The notes beneath the pieces were generated by a model. It was not told where the DNA came from and did no database searches. It saw only the letters and a list, made by a program, of their open reading frames with translations. Positions 27,701-40,192 of a stretch of DNA of 64,000 nucleotides are shown in pieces. This DNA comes from Acanthaster planci (Eukaryota > Echinodermata > Asteroidea > Valvatida > Acanthasteridae), in the NCBI RefSeq assembly GCF_001949145.1, contig NW_019091559.1, positions 94,515 through 158,514 of the forward strand, written 5' to 3'. The position numbers and the translations under genes are program-made. Position 1 is the stretch's first letter. Every line of letters begins with the position of its first letter.

Positions 27701-30700
27701 TACAAGGCATGTACATTGTACAACTAATTCAGTAATGGGCAGAAATGCAGTTTTTGGTCGTATGCACCACTATAGTGTGATGCTATGGGCGATGCATATT
27801 CTGTACTGTACTAATTCTTACCCTCTGAGCGAACTGGAGGGTCTGTGATGTCATCAGAAGCAGTTTAAACTTCCTGACCCTTTGACCTTATTTGCTACAT
27901 CCCTCTTCTGCAGGTGGAAGTCGGTCATCTATTGTAGGACTAAGTATGAACCCCAAAAGTTCCACATTTCTGAGTTGTTTTTCTTTTGTCTGACCAAAAA
28001 AAAGGAAAAAAGAAGGGTTTACACATGTACATCATCCCATTAACCAGTCATGTTGCAGTTGTCTCATGTATTGACTTATGCAGAAACAAAGCTTGCTTTC
28101 CTTGTATGTTGGAAATGTTTTTGTCATGCTTTTCAGAAACCAGTTTCAGTTTTTAATGGATAGCTTTGAGTACAGATTGAATTCGCATTTCAAGCTGTTT
28201 CAATTGCAAGTTTTATAAGTACAGCTAACAAAAATGACAAATGTAACTTACACAACAGCCCATAATTTCATACTGAAAATCATTTGATATGCGTCCTTAA
28301 TAAGACCTTAACCTGCTTGATTTAGATAACTAACTGTTTCAACTTCTTCCCTTTTTGTTTGTGTTTTCCTCCTTTACTGTTGGTTTCCTTGGTTCAACAT
28401 CACTGTACCAGATACTTCACGGCACGGTTCCAGAGGTTCAGACAGCTTTCCTTTTTTTTTTAAATCTGTTGCATGATGAAATCAACATTCTTTTTAACAA
28501 CTTTTGTGAGGGGAGTTTTGGAGATGGGGATTTGTGTCATTCAGTCATCCATGCATGTTCATATTCCACCAACATTTGGGAGAAATTTAGCTGAAAGTTA
28601 AGGTAGGCTGGGCTTTGCATGTAGCATAGTTCCCTGTAGGCTGGGATTTAGCATAGTTACAAGTACATGTAGTGGGAGTTGTACAGAGTTTTGTTTCTTT
28701 TCAAAGAATGGAGTGAACGGCCTTTGACCAAAGAAATCAAAATCTGTTTGGGAAAGTATGGAGAGCTTTCAATTCTTTTCTTTTTGGGGGGTTGTTTTTT
28801 TTTCAGAACAAAGACTGTCATACTGCATCACTTCTCCCTAGATTTTTTTTCTGAGTCTAAAATCAAATTATAAACAAAGCAATTACAACTTCCAAAAAAA
28901 TTCTGCACTCAGCATAAAGCTCACATGTAGCTAAGAGAACAGCCCTGAAATATAGATGAAAATGGAATAGTTTTTTGTGAAGTCACACAAAACTTTAGTG
29001 ATGCTTCCATTGTCACCAGCTTTCCCAACCATTGCCATGGTAACCCTGCATGCCCTCTCTCATCAAGTAAAGAGTAGTACATATTTGTTTATCTCTGTAA
29101 TGTACATGTATTATTCATGAAAATCCATTTTACATGTACTGCTCTTTATCAGTATCTTGAAGGGGCAAAAATAACTGGAGGCAATTCCTCCATTAAAATG
29201 ATTAAATACGCCCCCCCCTCCCCAATTCTCCAAATAAGCTCCTTCAGCACTCGAATTGCTGTCAAATTAATGGAGCCAGTTTATAGGTCTGGCTGGACCT
29301 CAGAGAGTTCATTCTATCAGTTCAAGGACAGAATCCTGGTACCCAGTTGTGATAGACGTACATGTAATTCAACTCTGATCTGCCAGTCTTGTTTTGTTTC
29401 CTCTTTCAAATTTCAAACTGCATGGACTGATTCTACCTGTCCAATTCTAAAGACACTCTTTTCCCTCTTTCTGCCTCACATGATTTGTGGATAATCTCAA
29501 TTATTCTTTAACTGACATTGTACATGTACTGTACATATCATTAAAATACACCCATCATGCATGTATTTGGTAGTTGGTACACATTCACGTTACAAATTTG
29601 TCTTTGCTTTTGGTCTTGTAATGATTTTTGAAATTATGAAAGTATAACCTTGCATAATTAATTCAAAATGCTTGATTCAGGCATGTTTTGCTGTCGTTCC
29701 AATTTTGAAAAGTTGATTTTAAATACAGGAGACTGTTTCAGTATGCAGTGCATTTGTAGGTCCGTCAAAGCATTCTTGATACCTAAAAGTTGACAAAAAC
29801 TGGTTCCTGTTTCACTGGGCTTGTACATTGTGAAGTTTCAATATTAATGTACATCATGTCTCTGTTAATAATTACAGTGTACATGTACATGTATGTCAGT
29901 CCAGTCCATGTTTCCAACTTTCAATTGCACAAAATACCAAGCATATGCATACCGGTAAAGAAAATACTGATAAAAAGAATGCATGTACATCTTCAAATAA
30001 CCTTAGGTCATTCATAGTTACCCGGTAGTATTCCCTGTAATTATTGCAGATTTTGCATGTCATGTTAATCTCTATGCATGAAATGTAACCTGTAGGAATT
30101 CTAACCTGTTCTTCTTTGCTTCATGTTATCGTAAAGGGTGTGGGTGCATTATTACTTCCAACTATCACAGGTTCATTGTATTTTATCCAAAAGAAAATGA
30201 CATTCTGCTCTCCTTGATACGTAAATTTACAGGCATCATTGTTATGAACCTCTCAAGCCATTCCAAATCGAAATTGGCTTTATTTTCTCTTTTTAACTTC
30301 GAGGATCATTGACCCCCTTGTGAATTCATGACTGGGCTTTCCCCTTCTTCAATACTACAAAATCTTTACAATCTTCTCAAAGATTTTGAAAGAACTAGGA
30401 TATACAATTATTTGATTTAGTCAACTTCACCAACCTGAGATGTGCATGTAAAAGGAGGCAGAGCAACAGACGGACCTAACTTTTTTGTGTTTTTTTTTGT
30501 TTTTGTTTCATTTGACAATATGGTTGCCATGGAAACCTAATGTACATTATTGCTAGTTTTGTGCCTGATTGCATGTTGCTGTGCCTTCCACACAATAGAC
30601 ATCATCCATTGTCAAGCATTTCATTCATTCGTTTCATTTTTATCAATGATTTTGAACCCAGCACCAGCAAATGAGACATGTGTTGTCAAAATCTAGTCAA

Positions 30701-33700
30701 AAGTGTGAAAGGAAAATATCAGATTTTGAGCTATTTGAATTTGAATGCGAGAATACTTGTAATCAACTTTGAGGCGTTGTTTGGGCCCATCAGGTACAAG
30801 TAGCGTAACATTGATATCGTTTGAGACCGTACAAGAAACTGGGTCTTCTGCCGCACTATTTGTATGTACCAATATTTCACATCCGTTACAAAGAGCATGC
30901 TTAGCTCTTTGCTTTTAGGAAGCACAGCTTTTAAAAACCTTTAAACTTGTGGACTTTACGTGGTTAAGGATATATCGAACATTTATCAGTTTTCACAAAA
31001 TTAAGTATGCAAAATTCTCGCAAAGGCCTGTATGGAGATCATACACCGGTATGCACACATACAGGTAATGTACATACGGGTAATTCCAGAAATTAGGGGT
31101 CCTTTTTTTTTGTCCCTGTCACATCTGACATGAAGTTCAGAACATATTTTCTAATTTCCAAGAGTGATGAATTAATGCAAATTACTTGCCAAACAAATAG
31201 TAATAGTTTGAAAACAATTTTGGTGCTATTTCTGTGTCAAATAAAAAAGGGTCAGGTTTAACTGGGACATGAAAATGTCACACTTTTGGACCCTTAATTT
31301 CTGGAATTACCCACATGCATGCCCACTTAATTGTGGCAGGGATTAGTGAAAAAATGAGCTTTTGACAACTCCATTTTCATTTGCTGTTGCTGGTTTACAT
31401 GTGTACCTGTAAATGCATGTGAAATGTATACCATCGGCACTAGTTCTATCCCTGTCTGTTCTCTCCATCTGCTTATTCCATGTCCTTGTCTTTAAGTGTG
31501 TATTGCATGCATGCATGTGTAGATCACAGTAGAAATCTCACTAGATACTCACCAGTTCGCTGCAGCTACCGGTACTTTGTGTTAATATCTGTTGAAAATG
31601 TTAAGGAGGGAAAACATGACGGGCATTTTGCAAGTCGAAGGTTTTTAAGAGAATGGGCCTGTAGTAAGTATTCACGGAGCTTCTCGTGTCACATTCAGTG
31701 ACTGTTGACTACATGTACATCACTGACTGTCACTGTGAAAAGATTTATTAGTGACACCAAAGTTGACAAAAACATATGTACATGTAAGCCAGTGAACTGC
31801 TTTATTGCACTAGATTATCAAGAAAAAATGTGAACATCAAAGGCACGATAGCCACCAGTAGTGATTGGTGGGTTATTTCAGATACCAAAGAAAAGCAACC
31901 ACATGTATCAGTATTTGGACTTGCAGAGTTGCATGTGAGTCACAAAAATATCTAGATTTAATAGGAGGCTAGTTGAGTTTAATTTGATTTTGAATTGTGA
32001 TGCGAGAAATGTGTGGGATCCTACATGTAAGGCCTAAAAATTGGAAGCAGATGCCTCTCAAATTGTTTTGAATTCCTTTGAACCTGTCCCATGGACTTAT
32101 ATTTCATGTGAAATGCGATATATTGGCAGTGTAGTATTTAAAAGCCAATTGGAAACAACGCTGCGCAAAATTCTGTTGTGGTAGACATAGTAGATCTATC
32201 TATATGATGCATGCAGTACCTCTGCAAATGTTGTCCAATCTCTCGTCCACTTTTCTTGCTCCTTTCCACTCTCCTTCCTTCCATCCTGTCTTCCTTCCAA
32301 TCCCTTTGAATTGGCCCCTGGATTCCTGCCACATACTCACCCTAGCTTCCCTTGTAGCTGAAACGGTCAACAAGACTACCAAAGGCAAGAAGACCACGTC
32401 ATCCAAGGACAAAAAGGGAGGGGCAGTGCCCGAATCAGAGGTAATGGGAGGGACTTTTGCAATGAAATCTGAGACAAACTGGGCCACAGTTACAGAAATT
32501 ACATGCATGTATCAAGTTAGATTTGAATTGAGCCCTCTATGGAATTATTATAGAGACAGGTACCTGGCTCATGCATGGTACAAGGAACTCGAAATCCAAA
32601 CATTTGGAGCAACAGGCATTATGTTAACAATTGGTAATTACGTTCTGAACTCCGTTTTTTACTCTAGTCTTCCGAATGGCAGTCTTCAGAATGTAACTTT
32701 TTTATCATTAGTTTGGCCACCAGGTTCAAAGTCTGTTTTGTCACTTTTTTCTTAGGGTTTTTTGCCCAAAATGACAGATTTCACTGTCTTAAAAATCAGT
32801 CGGATTTCCTGGCAATTCTTGGAAACTCTGTACAAAACTGTTCCCTAGAACCGTAAGGTCAAAGAGAGCGCATAGAAGTGGTTGGAGTTTCCTTTTCATC
32901 TTCCAAACATTAAAAAACTATGAATCACATTAGTGTCTGGTCTTGTGTATGGTCTTGTGCATGGTCTTGTGCATGGTCTTTTGGGTGGTCTTGTGTCTGG
33001 TCTCATGCATGGTCTTGTGTCTGGTGTTGTGATGGTCTTGACTACAACACTGTTAATACCAGAGTTGTTGTGACTTGAGTCATTGACTCAACTTAGTGAG
33101 ACTAGAAGCCATTTCTGGAGACTCAACTCAAGTCCAGATTTGAATCAAGTCACTGCAAGCAGATAAGTCAACCCAACTAGAGTCACAAAACTCAGTGATT
33201 CGTTACAGCTCTGCTAAATACTTGCAAGAAAGAAACATTATTCATGACAAAATTTGCCTTTGTTTCCCCTACAGTCCCCAGATATGGTAGAAGCCATCAA
33301 TCCTTTGCTATCCGAATCAGTGGAGTCCATTGATGGCCAGCTATGGATCCCTGGTAATAGATCCATCATCAATCTTAACTTGTCAAGTAAGTCAAAGCTG
33401 CTCCTGTTCATGGATTGAGTAGTTGGGTGTAAGAGTACCCCACTCTGAGTAGTACAGGACAATTATAAAATCTATTATCATTGAGGTATAAAGCTAACAT
33501 CTGAACAAATCTTGAAAAGTCTCTTTTACTTAAGATTAATAATGATCCTCTTTCTGCATTAGTGCTGGTCAAAGCATGTTGTATTTTTTTTTTTTTTAGA
33601 ATTTCAAATTGTTGATGTTGGTATTGTTTATTCGGCATAAACACATTTGACCAGGACCTTGCAAAAATTGACACTTCTACACAAAACAAGGACTACACCC

Positions 33701-35174
33701 AATGTTGCATACAGTACCTGGACTTGAGAAGTTTACCTAGAAACTGACCCAAAAGCCTTCTGTTATAACACCTCTGGTTTTTACATACAAAGCTAAGCCT
33801 AAAATCATAAAATTCACAAAAATATATAAAATCATGTAAAAAATCGTGGATTAACAACTTGTACAGATGCTAGTATTTTCTTCAGAACCAAGGCTAATTT
33901 CACCAGAAATTTCCTGTTTAAATTGAAAGGGGGGCCACTTCTTATCAATATGGACCTTTTAGCCAATCTGCAAAACAGGTGATTGTGTGTACATGTCTAT
34001 ATGAACATATTTTGCTCTTCCCTTCAATTTATGAACTATGCTGCTGTAACTAAATGGGTTGTTTGTGCTTGTCTGATTCTTAAAATCTGCTTTATTCTCT
34101 TTGCCCTGCCATGAGTACTTAAATTTATTTATTTTCCACTTGGGACCAGGGTTTTATATCGCATCTTTATGTTTTGTGCATATTTCGGTTGAGTATTGAA
34201 TAAAGATGATTCAATAATAATTTGAAAAAAGTGTGAGTTATATGAAGGCAGGTTCATACTTCAGGCAAATGTGAAAGTGAAAGGAATTTGTTCTCTGTGC
34301 TTTATTTGAACCAGCATTTAGTTTTGAGTTATCCCTCATGTTTTATTTATTTTTTGCCTTGTAGGGAATGAGATAGGTGAAGCTGGGTTAAAGTCCTTGC
34401 TCTTAGCATTACAGTACCAGATCACGTTAGCTAACCTGGCCCCCCACCCAGCAATGAAAGGACTCATGAGACTGTCACTCAGCGTAAGTCTACTTTTTCA
34501 CTTCAACGACGACACTTTCGAGACATAAAAATACTCCATTGTTCTCCAAGTAGAATCTTCTCACAATGCTTTTTGCCTTTGAAAAACAACTCTACTAGGA
34601 TGGAAACGTCAGTTCCATTTAATCTGTCAGTTTGTCGTCATTCATCATCCCTTTTTCAGGTTATTTTGCCACTTACTGTGAAAACCAATCTGACTAGACA
34701 ATACGTGACAAATATTAGAGACCTGGCAACTGTACAGTCTCAAATGTTAGTTGGTGAGCAGGGTTTTTTGTTTTTTGGACTGCAAACTGCAAACATTTTA
34801 TGGGTAACACAATGAAAGCGCAGTCTGTTGCAAGCCTACATCATTACTAAAAGTCAGGGTTTTTTCAAAATCTTACATTGTCTTAGGCATCCATTGTTGC
34901 TTTGTGAAGGACTTTAAACAGTTAAACTTAACCCGTCACATAAAAGTCACGAGTGAAAGTTACACGGGTGACAACACACAGATTTCAGAATGATGTTAAT
35001 CACAGATCTCCTTCTCAGCCAGGTTCAATTTCATGTATTCAATCACAGAGAAATCCAGTCCGTGCTGACAGCGAGGCCTACCAGAAATTGCAGGACCTGA
35101 TGCTGTCTAGAGATCCATTCTACAAACCACAGGCCAAGAGCCCAGACGGAGAAGTACAATCCCTTGCTGGTTGA
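12771..35174 (+). CDS. LRRC71: Leucine-rich repeat-containing protein 71 (16 exons)
   Basis: Exons: 12771-12880 (ATG 12790), 14362-14664, 15872-15947, 16376-16450, 16651-16719, 17124-17283, 17768-17947, 18348-18455, 19221-19277, 21874-21940, 26079-26099, 27914-27943, 32358-32440, 33275-33386, 34365-34483, 35049-35174 (TGA). Phases agree throughout and give 558 residues; vertebrate LRRC71 is about 560. Landmarks follow family order: YTCTGQFDADFTELCRR (about 33-49), KYAYFKPSIQVEME and EIYIRGWKVDD (about 105-136), leucine-rich repeats including GLTDKTLRDLASFFPQCPNL and NLSLRHNDITDRGA (about 160-310), HEEVVERRKL, a Lys-rich linker (about 319-440), then EAINPLL, RSIINLNLSRNEIGEAGL and a final RDPFYKPQ tail. 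The first exon follows an acceptor, so an untranslated exon lies upstream. Molecular function is poorly known; repeat proteins of this type act as binding scaffolds. The two smallest exons (26079, 27914) are least certain. Confidence 0.93.
15261..15854. repeat. 33-bp minisatellite interrupted by gap
   Basis: Units of about 33 bp (ttgatacaatgttttgattt followed by atccaaataagca) run from 15261 to 15382, hit an assembly gap, and resume diverged at 15809-15854, stopping just before the LRRC71 exon acceptor at 15871. The gap is very probably collapsed or unassembled copies of this array. Confidence 0.88.
15383..15808. other. Assembly gap (426 N)
   Basis: Unsequenced bases inside the 33-bp tandem array, in the LRRC71 intron before the exon at 15872. 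No coding sequence appears to be missing, because the codon phase joins correctly across it. Confidence 0.99.
21640..21815. repeat. Possible dispersed repeat
   Basis: The stretch with aagtgggaggaaaatacagg and ctgaaaacccactccatgtg, ending caccaacctgactgctcattt, resembles 41595-41735 (gaaaactcaatccatgtg, caccaacctgatttcccattt). It sits just left of an LRRC71 exon. This looks like two old copies of one repeat, but the similarity is patchy. Confidence 0.35.
22620..22745. repeat. ACTTGAGTC-rich dispersed repeat, copy 1
   Basis: Dense gacttgagtcaagt motifs with the block tcatttgcttgcagtgactt. The copy at 33060-33200 carries the same block in the opposite orientation (aagtcactgcaagcagataa). Likely a degenerate transposon-derived repeat within LRRC71 introns. 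Confidence 0.6.
23093..23320. mobile_element. MITE with ~28-bp terminal inverted repeats
   Basis: The left end, tatacactaaaaaaagttc followed by aggaccact, matches the reverse complement of the right end (agtggtccttaacttttttt then gagttgtgtata). Length is about 228 bp with no coding capacity. The ends begin TATACAC and finish GTGTATA, compatible with TA-target (Tc1/mariner-type) mobilisation. It lies in an LRRC71 intron. Confidence 0.85.
26954..27249. repeat. 37-bp minisatellite, 8 copies
   Basis: Eight head-to-tail units start at 26954, 26991, 27028, 27065, 27102, 27139, 27176 and 27213. Each is tgtaaaatgctatgtggtta followed by cctgtgtgtcctttctg, with only one to three differences. The near-identity means recent amplification or homogenisation. 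It lies in an LRRC71 intron. Confidence 0.95.
27914..27943 (+). other. Candidate 30-nt LRRC71 cassette exon
   Basis: A pyrimidine-rich acceptor ending ctcttctgcag precedes 30 nt followed by gtatga. Entry and exit are both phase 1, so including or skipping it keeps the frame; it would add ten residues of the type GGSRSSIVGL to the Lys-rich linker. The 21-nt microexon at 26079-26099 (AKAVMA) behaves the same way. Support is splice signal and phase only. Confidence 0.5.
31078..31312. mobile_element. MITE with 25-bp terminal inverted repeats
   Basis: gggtaattccagaaattagg at 31078 and its near-exact reverse complement ending at 31312 (one mismatch over 25 bp) bound a 235-bp segment without coding capacity. 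Subterminal gtccctgt and actgggac blocks are also loosely inverted. No clear target-site duplication is visible. It lies in an LRRC71 intron. Confidence 0.85.
32938..33038. repeat. 12-bp minisatellite (ggtcttgtgcat)
   Basis: About eight degenerate copies of a roughly 12-bp unit ggtcttgtgcat or ggtcttgtgtct. It is a short, simple array in an LRRC71 intron. Confidence 0.8.
33060..33200. repeat. ACTTGAGTC-rich dispersed repeat, copy 2
   Basis: Multiple gagtc/gactc motifs plus aagtcactgcaagcagataa, the reverse complement of a block in the 22620-22745 copy. It lies 75 bp upstream of the LRRC71 exon at 33275. Confidence 0.6.
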
Positions 35175-36260
35175 CCAGTCTTGGTTTTCACAAGATCTGT
35201 AAAACGACTGACACAGCCTAGTAGGGATGAACTTAAGCTCTCTGTATCTGATGCCACCTCAGGATTACTGAAGATGCTGGAAGTAAACCGAATAGTTAAA
35301 TGTGAAAAATTCCCCATACTTCAATGCACCAAGATTTCTATTCACGTGACACTGCCATCTCCTGCAATGAAATTGTCCCAAGAGCAAGACTATCCATGAG
35401 ACTTGAGTCTTGGGCAGAGAATAGCTTGTGAAGGCCATTGTTGTCGACACAAACTTGATTTTCAGACATTTTATGAACCCTTTTAGCTCGACTGCGAAGT
35501 CAATACAGCATGTACATGTACTTAATGCAGGTCTTGCTTTTGTAGGTTTTTTTACTTTCTGTGTGATTGGCATGGCAATGCAAAATCACATTACAAATAT
35601 TTAAGACATGAGAGACATAGCATCCTTATTCCTGAATGTTTGGAGATTCGTGGTATTGGTGTGGTCGTAACATAATGCAAAACTGGTTGAAGCTTGTACA
35701 GAGAAACACAAACATGAAAATGGTTTGTTAATAAATGAACCTGAACCAAAATCTGTGTTTCCAGCTTTGATTGGAGTACTCCTGGCTGTCGGCATCTACG
35801 TCAACGATTATCTTTGGACATAAATTTTCCACAAAATTCATGATGGAAAGATAGTTTCTCAGACGTGTGTGGAAACTGAATTACATGTATTTCATACAAA
35901 ATAGCCTTGTATTAAAATGATTTCATGTAGAATTCTGCTCATTGTACAGTGTCATGTTGTATACAAGTAACTTTGTAAACAATCTGTGTTCAGAACTGAA
36001 TTTTAAGTTATATGTTTCAATTGAATTCTAATGTGTAAATACCCTTATACATGATTGGAAGAGTTTTGTACTGAATTAAAATGTTCCAAGAGATTAAATA
36101 AGGCGTTTTGTTTTGTTTTGTTTTAGATTGATTGTTGTTTGTTGATGGTGATTAACTGTTTTGTTGTTGGGATATTCCTTCATGTGTTTGTGATATTTAA
36201 CGTTTGAGATCTTTCAAGAAATATTGAAAAGCACTCAGATAATAAATGGCTTGTTGATTT
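35175..36260 (+). other. Probable LRRC71 3' untranslated region
   Basis: No coding signal follows the stop at 35174. Candidate polyadenylation hexamers are aataaa at about 35731 and at 36241-36246, the latter followed by a T-rich stretch. Which one is used cannot be told from sequence. Confidence 0.5.
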
Positions 36261-37042
36261 ATTTGATTGATTGCCAACAAGTTCGTGTTTAACAAAGAGC
36301 GATTAAGAAAAACTATGGCCACATCTTAAAGCCTATACAGACTGGAACAAGATACCAGGCTCATCAACAACCATACCGAGGATAAAACAACCCTGATTCA
36401 ACAAGTTGTTGGTGTAGCTTCTCTTTCAAATTATATGGGGTAGTTTTGGTTAAATTATGACTGATTTGCACAAAAATAAAGTGTGTCAAAACTTCTGACA
36501 AGAGAAACCAGAAATATTCATTGCACAGAGCTTGCAAGTTGGAGGGCCTAGCATAATTGATCCTTGAAAAATCTGTCTCAAATGTTAGGATCAAAATGTT
36601 AGGCCCACTATCGGATGAGGCTGATGTTCATGTTCGGTGGCAGAACTGCAATGAAACAACACTCTCAGTTTCCTGATGACAAATAAGTACATGTACAGCT
36701 ATAATCTAATTATCCATTCCCCTTTTGGGGGAAGGATTATTTGAACTGAAATTATGTGTACATGCGCCACAAAAGAACATCTGTTCGTCATGTTTAAGTT
36801 ATAATACAGCTGATATCTTTGCAGACAATTCTAATTCTCAGAATTTCTTGGGTGCAGCAAATAACGGACCTTTTGAAAACCTTCTACAACAATGAACATG
36901 GTTGCCTCACTGGACAATGCCTGAACACGTTTTGAATGGATGTTGTAAATGTAGCCACAACCACTGCAAAAAAATTAAAAAGCCGAGGTCCATCCAACCC
37001 CAAAGACCCTTTAGTGTTATCTCTTGTATCGGCTTTATATCT

Positions 37043-37272
37043 GGGCCCAATTTCACTGTGCTGCTTACCGTAAGGGAAAAATCATCGCGTACCATAGAAA
37101 ATTCTGTGCTTACGGCAAACATGTTTCATGAGTTAGTGAGGAATTTTGGCTTGTGCATATGCGTACATCCCACAACTAAGGATTCTGTACTTAAAGGGTT
37201 AGCGCAGAATTTTTTGCTTACGCGGTTGGCACAGAATGGAGATCGTAAGCATAGAACCACGAAATTGGGCCC
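37043..37272. mobile_element. MITE with gggcccaatttc termini
   Basis: gggcccaatttc at 37043-37054 and gaaattgggccc at 37261-37272 are perfect 12-bp terminal inverted repeats around 230 bp. The interior has repeated ttgcttacg/cgtaagcat blocks in both orientations. No coding capacity. Confidence 0.85.
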
Positions 37273-37500
37273 TGCTTACAAGCATTAAGATTGAAACTAC
37301 ATGTGCAGGTGGTGATGCAAAACCAAGTAAAACAATCTTCCTCCTGGAAACACATAAGCAATGAAAGTAACTTTGAACCTGTTCTGAAGAGCCTGTCTGA
37401 ACAATATGGGCATTCCAGAACACAAGTAAATGCCAGGTGGGCTGCAAGGTGTTGCCATGGATTTCATTTAAATAACCATGACACGCAATGCCCTTAATCA

Positions 37501-37680
37501 GTACACATCACTGAAGCCACCAGCGGCCATCTTACTGTGCCCAATATGAAGGTAATACAATGGTCTGCTCGCCAATATCCCAATTCGTTTTGAAGCATCA
37601 ACAGTTATAATGGCAAGTGAGCCTACCATTGCCTTTGTATTTGGCACAGTAAAATGGCCGCCAGTGGCTTCACTCAGTAC
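37501..37680. mobile_element. Inverted-repeat element, 180 bp
   Basis: The left arm (gtacacatcactgaagccac, then cagcggccatcttactgtgcc) matches the reverse complement of the right arm (ggcacagtaaaatggccgcc, then agtggcttcactcagtac) over about 55-60 bp with few mismatches. Both ends carry gtac. It is a short non-coding foldback or MITE. Confidence 0.82.
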
Positions 37681-40108
37681 AAAGGCACTGCAAGTCCTGA
37701 TCTCCATGCGTGTTGCAGCAATGAAGTCTTTCTTCTATCAATAGCATCAGTGCACTGAATTAACCTGATACCATTGACCTTGTTAAATATGCACTCTGTT
37801 AATGTTAATCTGGGGTCTTATTTTGTGTCACTAGGCACAGACATTTCTGCTGATAAATCCTACAACTGTTTCCGGCATACTTAATCTTTAAAAAAGCCGT
37901 AAGGTTTTCAATATCCCCGACATTTTTTCCAATATATTCAAAGCAAATTTCTTTGTGCCAAGTCTTCACAAGTTTTTGAAATATCTTACAATCATTTCAA
38001 ATCAATGTCATGAAAATTGGACCTACTATCCTCACAAAAGGCCCATTTGTGAGACAGGCTTGCTCAAAATGTTACCTTTTCTCATTGTAGCATGTTCAGT
38101 GCAGCACCTCCGAATTATAAATGACCTCAAGAAAGCCCTATTCTGAACAGCTACACTCATAATGAATGTCTCCGTATGCATGCCAAGTTTTACAAAGACA
38201 TGGTATACTACAATCCCAACTTTGACACCCCCCCCATTGAAAGGGTGGCTTCTTTAGAGTTCAAGTGAATCAAAGTCAATATTTACTGTGCATGAATATC
38301 CCTGCTCAAACATCAATGACAATAATACTCATAACTTCACAGCTACCAAGCTGCGATTCACACAGAACAGAGATGCCCGTCAAGTTCTTATCCAGAGCCT
38401 AAAAAGAGGACCAGAGAAGCCCTAAATATAATATACTTTGTTAACGTATAAAATTAGTCCAACATTGTACACGAGAAAGCCTGAATCAGACTTGCCTGAA
38501 AACTGACAAACTGGCATCCCTGATAGAAGCCTTTATCAAAGGATGAGACAAAAGGTAAACCTTGGAAAAATCAGATCCAACAGGACCAACCAATTTTATG
38601 TGACTCCAACAAAAATTAGTGATCTGACTTTTATTATAACATATGAAATCAAATGTTCCAAGTGATTACCTTTTTCAAGAAAATTGTAACTCTGATGTTA
38701 ACAAATCTGACTGTATTTCACACTTTCCAGTCACAAAAAGCCAGAACCAATACAAGACATGCATACTGTAAAACAAGATCAAATTAAACTATTAAACATT
38801 TAAAAAACACCTGCTTCTAAAACAAACATTTAGTGCTGGCACCTGCTACTATGTACACAGGACCCCATGCAACAAAAACAGGTACTTCATTAAATAGTAC
38901 GAACAGTGTACATGTACAACTATATACAACATCAGCAACTGAAGGTCAATATCACGGGAATATCGCACCAATGTAATTGCCTCTTCATCTCAGAATTTGG
39001 CTGGAGTTACTTACACATTGCATGAGCAGGGTTAGTCTCCCGATACCAGGGAAGTAGTCAAGGTTTGATACACAGGTAGCCAACTACTCAAATGATTGTC
39101 AAAAAGAGAAATTCTTTTAATTGTTTTGGGGCGGTGTTAGAACTATTCATTATTTGATGGCTGGTTTATGTTTGGCAAGAAAGCAAACGCATATGTGATT
39201 TAGTGACGTCAGATGAAGTATTCATGCTGCAAAATTCACAAATGTTAGACACATAACAAATTAAGCAAAGTTGGCAGCAAACATCTGTGATATCAAATTT
39301 GCTTCACTCTTTACATTTTTGTAAAGTAGGACCTGATCCTTAGGTTTGCTAAGTAAATTTCTAATTCTACATTAGTGATGTGTAAGGATATTTTATTTTG
39401 ACAGCTATTGTATGCATATTTTCTGAATACTGACCGGCTGATACATGTACATGCTAGACATGTACATGTACTATAAGTAAGAATATCCTACCAGCATTGG
39501 TGGTTCAGGCTTGGCCCACTGTCTTAAACAATGATGACTACACAGACTACAGGTATAAGGTTGCTTTGAAGAATCTATAAGTCAAAAACTGACTTCACAG
39601 GTCTGTTTAGCACACAATCCATGCTAACAAACAATCTGATCTGTTTACAAACATTTTGGGCAGAAAGTATATATGAGGTCAAGTTAAGTTCAAAATATTG
39701 ATTGAAATGAAGTCTTCATACATGAATATGCATGAAATGTTGAAATGTGCTTCAACGGTGGGCCTAGTTGGTCTACAATTATTTGTTTAGCCTAGTTTGT
39801 CTACAATCATTTGTATAACGTTACTGCTGGTCTTTACGTGGTTCAATGCAATTTACTCCAGTCACAACCATCAGAAGAACTGACGTAACAAGGCGTTGAT
39901 TACCCTGATGTCAAGCGCTCTCTGTGCCAGGTGTCATCTCCAGGTCATAACTTAGGATCACTGCAGCAAAGAAATGGAGAAGGGTACTTCAAAACTTAAA
40001 GCTAGCAAACTTCAACCAATCCAAGACACTATAATCTTCATTACCTGTTAAAAAGCTCCAATCAAACAACATCAAAGTAACATGTGACGATACAGTTTCC
40101 AAAGATCA

Positions 40109-40192
40109 GCCATCATTACCACTGCCAAGCATTTGGTTAGCACCCATGTTGCCATCATTACCACTGCCAAGCAGTTGGTTAGCACCCATGTT
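40109..40192. repeat. 42-bp tandem duplication
   Basis: gccatcattaccactgccaa plus 22 following bases occur twice head to tail (40109-40150 and 40151-40192) with a single difference, indicating a recent duplication. Confidence 0.95.

Noticed and set aside
29117-29494. 125-codon plus-strand frame in an LRRC71 intron
   Set aside because: No similarity to known proteins and no phase-compatible junctions with the gene; consistent with chance.
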